From assembly GCF_900496995.4 (NCBI RefSeq), contig NC_044019.1:1612001-1676000 (forward strand): DNA of 64,000 nucleotides, given 5' to 3'. The notes under the pieces are model-generated. The model was not told where the DNA came from. It did not search any database and saw only the letters and a list, made by a program, of their open reading frames with translations. This document shows positions 60,895 through 64,000 of this stretch, piece after piece; position 1 is the first letter of the stretch; every line of letters starts with the position of its first letter. This DNA comes from Aquila chrysaetos chrysaetos (lineage: Eukaryota; Chordata; Aves; Accipitriformes; Accipitridae). The translations under genes and the position numbers were made by a program.

Positions 60895-61183
60895 TTATTT
60901 CCGATGCTTCACTTCTTTTTCTGACGCTTTGGAGTCTCCGGCCGTGTGCCCGTTCCCTGTGCTGTTCATGAACATTTTATCCAGCCCCTTAAGGGACTCT
61001 ACCAGGTAGTTCTGGAAGGCTGTGAGCGCTGCGCAGATGGCTGGGCCCCCAAAGCCGTGGGTTATCAAGCTGAAATGAGTCAAACAGCTCTGGACACCAG
61101 GCTCTAAGATGAGTGAGGGGCGGCTGTTCCCCAGCGGCGAGCGATCCTGGGCTATCAAGTCTGCAAACTCTTTACAAATTTGC
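60895..61183 (-). CDS. TFAP2E: TFAP2E final coding exon with stop
   Basis: On the minus strand the acceptor is CCTTTCAG|GCAAATT. It completes the split lysine and codes for 95 residues, from [10 protein letters not shown] through [20 protein letters not shown] to SEKEVKHRK, then TAA (60897-60895). The frame is open throughout. The linker after LDKMF ([14 protein letters not shown]) is the variable part of the family. Confidence 0.95.
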
Positions 61184-61744
61184 CTGAAAGGGAGAGGTTT
61201 GTGTTACTATAAATGCTGTTGGAAAGCTGCAGGGACGTAGGTGTGTTTGGGGTCATTTTTCCTGCTCCCTGCCCGAGCAGCTCTGTCCCCTCCAGGAGTT
61301 TTTGGCTCCAGCCTGGGGAAAAGCCCTGGGTGCAGAGTCGGAGCTGGTGCGGCTGCTGCTGCTCTTTGAAGGGGCACATGTGGCAGTGCCAAAACGCTCC
61401 CCGGGGTGAGGTTAACCTCTCCCGTGTAGGAGCAAGCCCTTCCATCCATGCCAATTATTCACCTTGCCGCACATCTTTCAGATCTGCGTGCAGCCTATGA
61501 GGCCATCTCTTCCCCACAGAAGAGTAAGCTTTTGGGGCTAACGCTGCCCTTCCAGGCTGCGGGTACCTAACGCAGCGGTGGCTCGTTGCCATCTGTACTC
61601 ACTTGGTAGCCAGCAGCATGTTTTTCCTGGTGTGGAGCTCCGTTGGGTCGGAGTGCTGTCGGCACAGGTACTCTGCCGCTGCCTTGGCTGGGAACTCCGT
61701 TTCACACACGTACCCAAAATCGCGAGCCAGGTGAACGGCTTCAC
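60895..61744 (-). CDS. TFAP2E: TFAP2E, transcription factor AP-2 epsilon, last two coding exons (partial, 5' part off the window)
   Basis: This encodes the C-terminal 142 or so residues of an AP-2 family nuclear DNA-binding factor, from two exons: 61603-61744 and 60895-61183 on the minus strand. They carry most of the helix-span-helix dimerisation region that, with the upstream basic region, binds GC-rich palindromes as a dimer. Diagnostic blocks are [20 protein letters not shown] and [17 protein letters not shown], then [20 protein letters not shown] and [15 protein letters not shown], ending in the AP-2 tail KHRK. The C-terminal block ([22 protein letters not shown]) fits the epsilon paralogue better than alpha, beta, gamma or delta. 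Position next to PSMB2 supports this. The transactivation domain and the exons before 61744 lie beyond the right edge. Confidence 0.93.
61184..61602 (-). other. TFAP2E: TFAP2E last intron
   Basis: 419 nt between the two recognised exons, GT-AG on the minus strand, moderately GC-rich. No other feature seen. Confidence 0.9.
61603..61744 (-). CDS. TFAP2E: TFAP2E penultimate coding exon (142 nt)
   Basis: Read on the minus strand, the acceptor is CTCGTAG|GTGAAGCC and the donor ACCAA|GTGAGTA. It opens in phase 1 (completing a glycine codon) and ends in phase 2 (splitting a lysine codon). The 46 whole codons run from [10 protein letters not shown] to [10 protein letters not shown]. Frame before 61744 on the same strand is intron and lacks AP-2 homology. 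Confidence 0.94.
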
Positions 61745-63324
61745 CTACGAGCAGGACAGATGAACAAGCTGTGTCAACGCCTGCGTGGAAGGGGAGCACT
61801 TTCTGTAGCAACTTCAGCCATCTCACTGATGTGGCTTGGGCCACTTGGGCATTTCCCTTGCTGCATCTTTCTCTCCCTACTTCTTCCAAAATTTCCTGCT
61901 TGGCCTCCCCAAAATGAGCAGAGATTTAAACAGGGGCTGGAGGGTGAAAAAGTGACCTTAGCCCTGTGACCGCTAGACAAAATGGGGATGTGAGAAACGG
62001 GCAGAAGGAAGGGGTTTACATCCTCCCGCAGTGAGCAGGGGCCCTCGGGCTGGACGCGCAGGCAGCGTATCCATCACCCCGTGGAAATGCCCACCCATTG
62101 ATGGAATTGATCCATCTCCAGGCGTCCCCGTGGAAATAATCAGAGCTGATGGCAATTGATCATGCCCAACACCCGAAATCCTGGTCGGGCAGGCAGAGCT
62201 AATTTGACTTGCCCCCCTGCTGCTCATACGTATTAGGCCATCCATCCTAATAGCATTAACCTAGATCCCATCACAGTCTTCCCAGCTCCCGGAGCTCAGT
62301 CTGTGAAGCCATGTTACGGTCAAAGTGTCTGTGCTTCCCATACAACGATAATACTTTCCACTTCATCTCCTCCTCCAAAGAAGGAGCAAATAAGGTAAAC
62401 CTAGAGAATCAGAACTGCAGTTGGTTGTATGTTAAAAAGCAATCAGAAAGGAATAGCTGCTGAAAAACAGTTGTTGTGAGAATAAAAAAGGGCTGTGTGA
62501 CCTCACGGTGGGAGCCAAGGCTGGAGCCAGGATTTATTTCCTCCATGAATGTGTGTGAGTGGCTACACAGCTGAATGTTTTAAAGGCAGTTTGGATTCTG
62601 GCTTAGAATTAGGTTTCAGCAGAGGGGACAAGGCAGTCCAGCTTCTGAAAGTGGTGTTAAATCTACACCAAGCCAGAGCCCAGGGTAGGAGAGCACTCGT
62701 GGGGCAGGAGGACACAGCAGGCATAGGGGCTGCAGGAGCCTGTCTGAATGCACACCTCTTTCTGAGAGCTTAAGGATGTTTCTGGAGTTGAACTATAGCC
62801 CTGCTGTTCCCTGGGGTCCGTGCTGGAGCTACTCTCACGGAGCAGGTGCCCAGGAGCGGGCAAGTGCTCGGTGTACGTGGCAAAGGCTCCCAAAGAAAGC
62901 TGTGTTTCTACCTGCAGCCCTTGTAGTGCTCCCTGGGTTCCCCAGTACCCATTCCCCCCATCTGTACGAATGGCTGTGGGTCAGTATAAGAAAAAGTATA
63001 TCATTAGCACTCAGAAAAAAACCCAGTGGTTTTTTTAAAGGAACAGATATTGGGAAGGCAGAGGGGAGAAAACAAATTAAACCAAGACAGCAAATGTCCA
63101 AGAAAGGGAATGCCTGGGGCATAGGGGCACAAGCCAGTTTCTGCATGCTGAGTAATGACAATGCAATAGCACCTTCCTCTGGGTGAAACATCTCCCAGTA
63201 CCATAACACTTATGTGCAGGAGCAAATTATATCCATCAAGCACACATGGCACCGCTCTTTTATTTACTATGAGCTGGTAAGCAGTAACTGAAACATCAGC
63301 AGCCACCTGAAATCAAAATGTACA

Positions 63325-63370
63325 TTTCTTCCTTCCTTTCTTTCTTTCATTCTTTTCTTTCTTTTCTTTT
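63325..63370. repeat. TTTC/CTTT microsatellite in TFAP2E intron
   Basis: Imperfect tetranucleotide pyrimidine repeat, purine-rich on the transcribed strand of TFAP2E. Confidence 0.8.
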
Positions 63371-63419
63371 AATGGAAATCAGCCTTTCATTCAGCACGAA
63401 CCAACTGCCCTCAGTAACA

Positions 63420-63670
63420 ACCTCCGCCTAATGAAGCGGGTCATTTAATTTGCTGGCAACAATGGAGATGATTTTCTATTCAGAAACTGCAGGCAGCTGC
63501 CTCCAACACGCTGGGTGCAAACACAATGGATTCCAAAGCTCGAAGGGAGTCGGAGCTGTCATTGCATTTGTTTGCGTCCCGTGTCCTTTTCTCCCAAGAT
63601 GCGGTGGCAACATCATCATTTCCATAGTGCAAAAAGTAGGAGGGGAGCAAATAAACAAGCAGCTTTAAGC
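63420..63670. promoter_or_regulatory. TFAP2E: Candidate intronic regulatory element of TFAP2E
   Basis: Unique sequence in the TFAP2E intron with CATTTAATTTGC, GCAACAATGG (SOX-like ACAATGG) and GAGCAAATAAAC (forkhead-like) within 250 bp. No repeat or exon found. Inference from motif content and location inside a developmental gene. Confidence 0.3.
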
Positions 63671-64000
63671 AGGGGCACCTCACACGTCAGGGCACGTCGC
63701 ACGCTGCCTGCCAAGGCTGTGCTGCCCGCAGCACATTTTCCATAGCTTAGCCCTTAATGCCACGCTCCGAGGACTGCTACTACAAACTTTACCTCCACCT
63801 GCAAGACCTCAGAGCTGTGCCGCATCTCCTCGACATCTCGCTTGTCCCCTGCTGTCCCGGGGGAGAAGGGCAGGACTCAGATACGGGGCATCGCCTTCGC
63901 ACAGGAGACAGGACATGGACCTGAGCGCGGTGATGGAGCCTCGACAGAACAGGTCGATGCTGCCTGGTCGGCAGCACCTGAGTTGTGTCCTAAGCTTGCC

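Larger units (their letters stand above)
61745..64000 (-). other. TFAP2E: TFAP2E upstream intron, running off the window
   Basis: At least 2256 nt. I looked for the next AP-2 exon upstream (basic region and start of the dimerisation domain, with the RRKAANVTLL-type motif) and did not find it, so it lies beyond 64000. The intron holds a pyrimidine-rich TTTC repeat at 63325-63370 and an AT-rich island near 63420-63670 that looks like regulatory DNA. Confidence 0.75.

Noticed and set aside
60981-61158. A start of TFAP2E translation within its last exon
   Set aside because: The AP-2 homology continues upstream through the acceptor into the previous exon, so an internal start here is an artefact of looking at one exon.
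61745-64000. The preceding TFAP2E exon (basic region)
   Set aside because: I searched the minus strand for the basic-region and RRKAANVTLL-type motif with a flanking acceptor and donor and found nothing convincing. It is probably outside the window.

Overview
The window is vertebrate nuclear DNA, most probably from a bird (a sauropsid at least), and not microbial. The evidence is split genes with GT-AG introns, a CpG-island promoter, compact introns, and diverged relics of amniote MIR/CORE-SINE and CR1-like retroposons. The protein sequences are very close to vertebrate PSMB2 and TFAP2E. No operon, CRISPR array, phage or other prokaryotic system is present.

Layout. Positions 1-36,450 are GC-rich, gene-poor DNA in which I found no exon I can defend. 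Long open frames there are chance products of high GC. The stretch alternates CpG-rich patches with short AT-rich islands dense in ATTA-type motifs that look like conserved non-coding or enhancer DNA (inference only). Positions 36,460-37,160 are a strong CpG island with the PSMB2 promoter and first exon. Positions 36,890-47,624 (+) hold the complete PSMB2 coding sequence: six exons and 201 codons, all junctions GT-AG and in frame, with a short 3' UTR and AATAAA at 47,723. Positions 47,750-59,600 are AT-richer intergenic DNA with ancient repeat relics. Positions about 59,650-61,744 (-) hold the 3' end of TFAP2E (transcription factor AP-2 epsilon): a likely 1.2 kb 3' UTR, the last coding exon (60,895-61,183) and the penultimate one (61,603-61,744). 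The rest, to 64,000, is TFAP2E intron. The gene continues beyond the right edge.

How it fits together. PSMB2 encodes a non-catalytic beta-ring subunit (beta4) of the 20S proteasome, expressed in all cells. TFAP2E encodes a tissue-restricted developmental transcription factor. The two are convergent and adjacent, the same arrangement I know from human 1p34.3, so this is a conserved syntenic pair. The AT-rich islands on the far side of PSMB2 could be long-range elements of TFAP2E, or of a gene left of the window. The sequence alone cannot say which.

I did not find a previously undescribed system. The points most worth checking are the candidate regulatory islands upstream of PSMB2, a transposon-like element with terminal inverted repeats at 58,018-58,254, several MIR and CR1 relics, and the PSMB2 promoter motif set.
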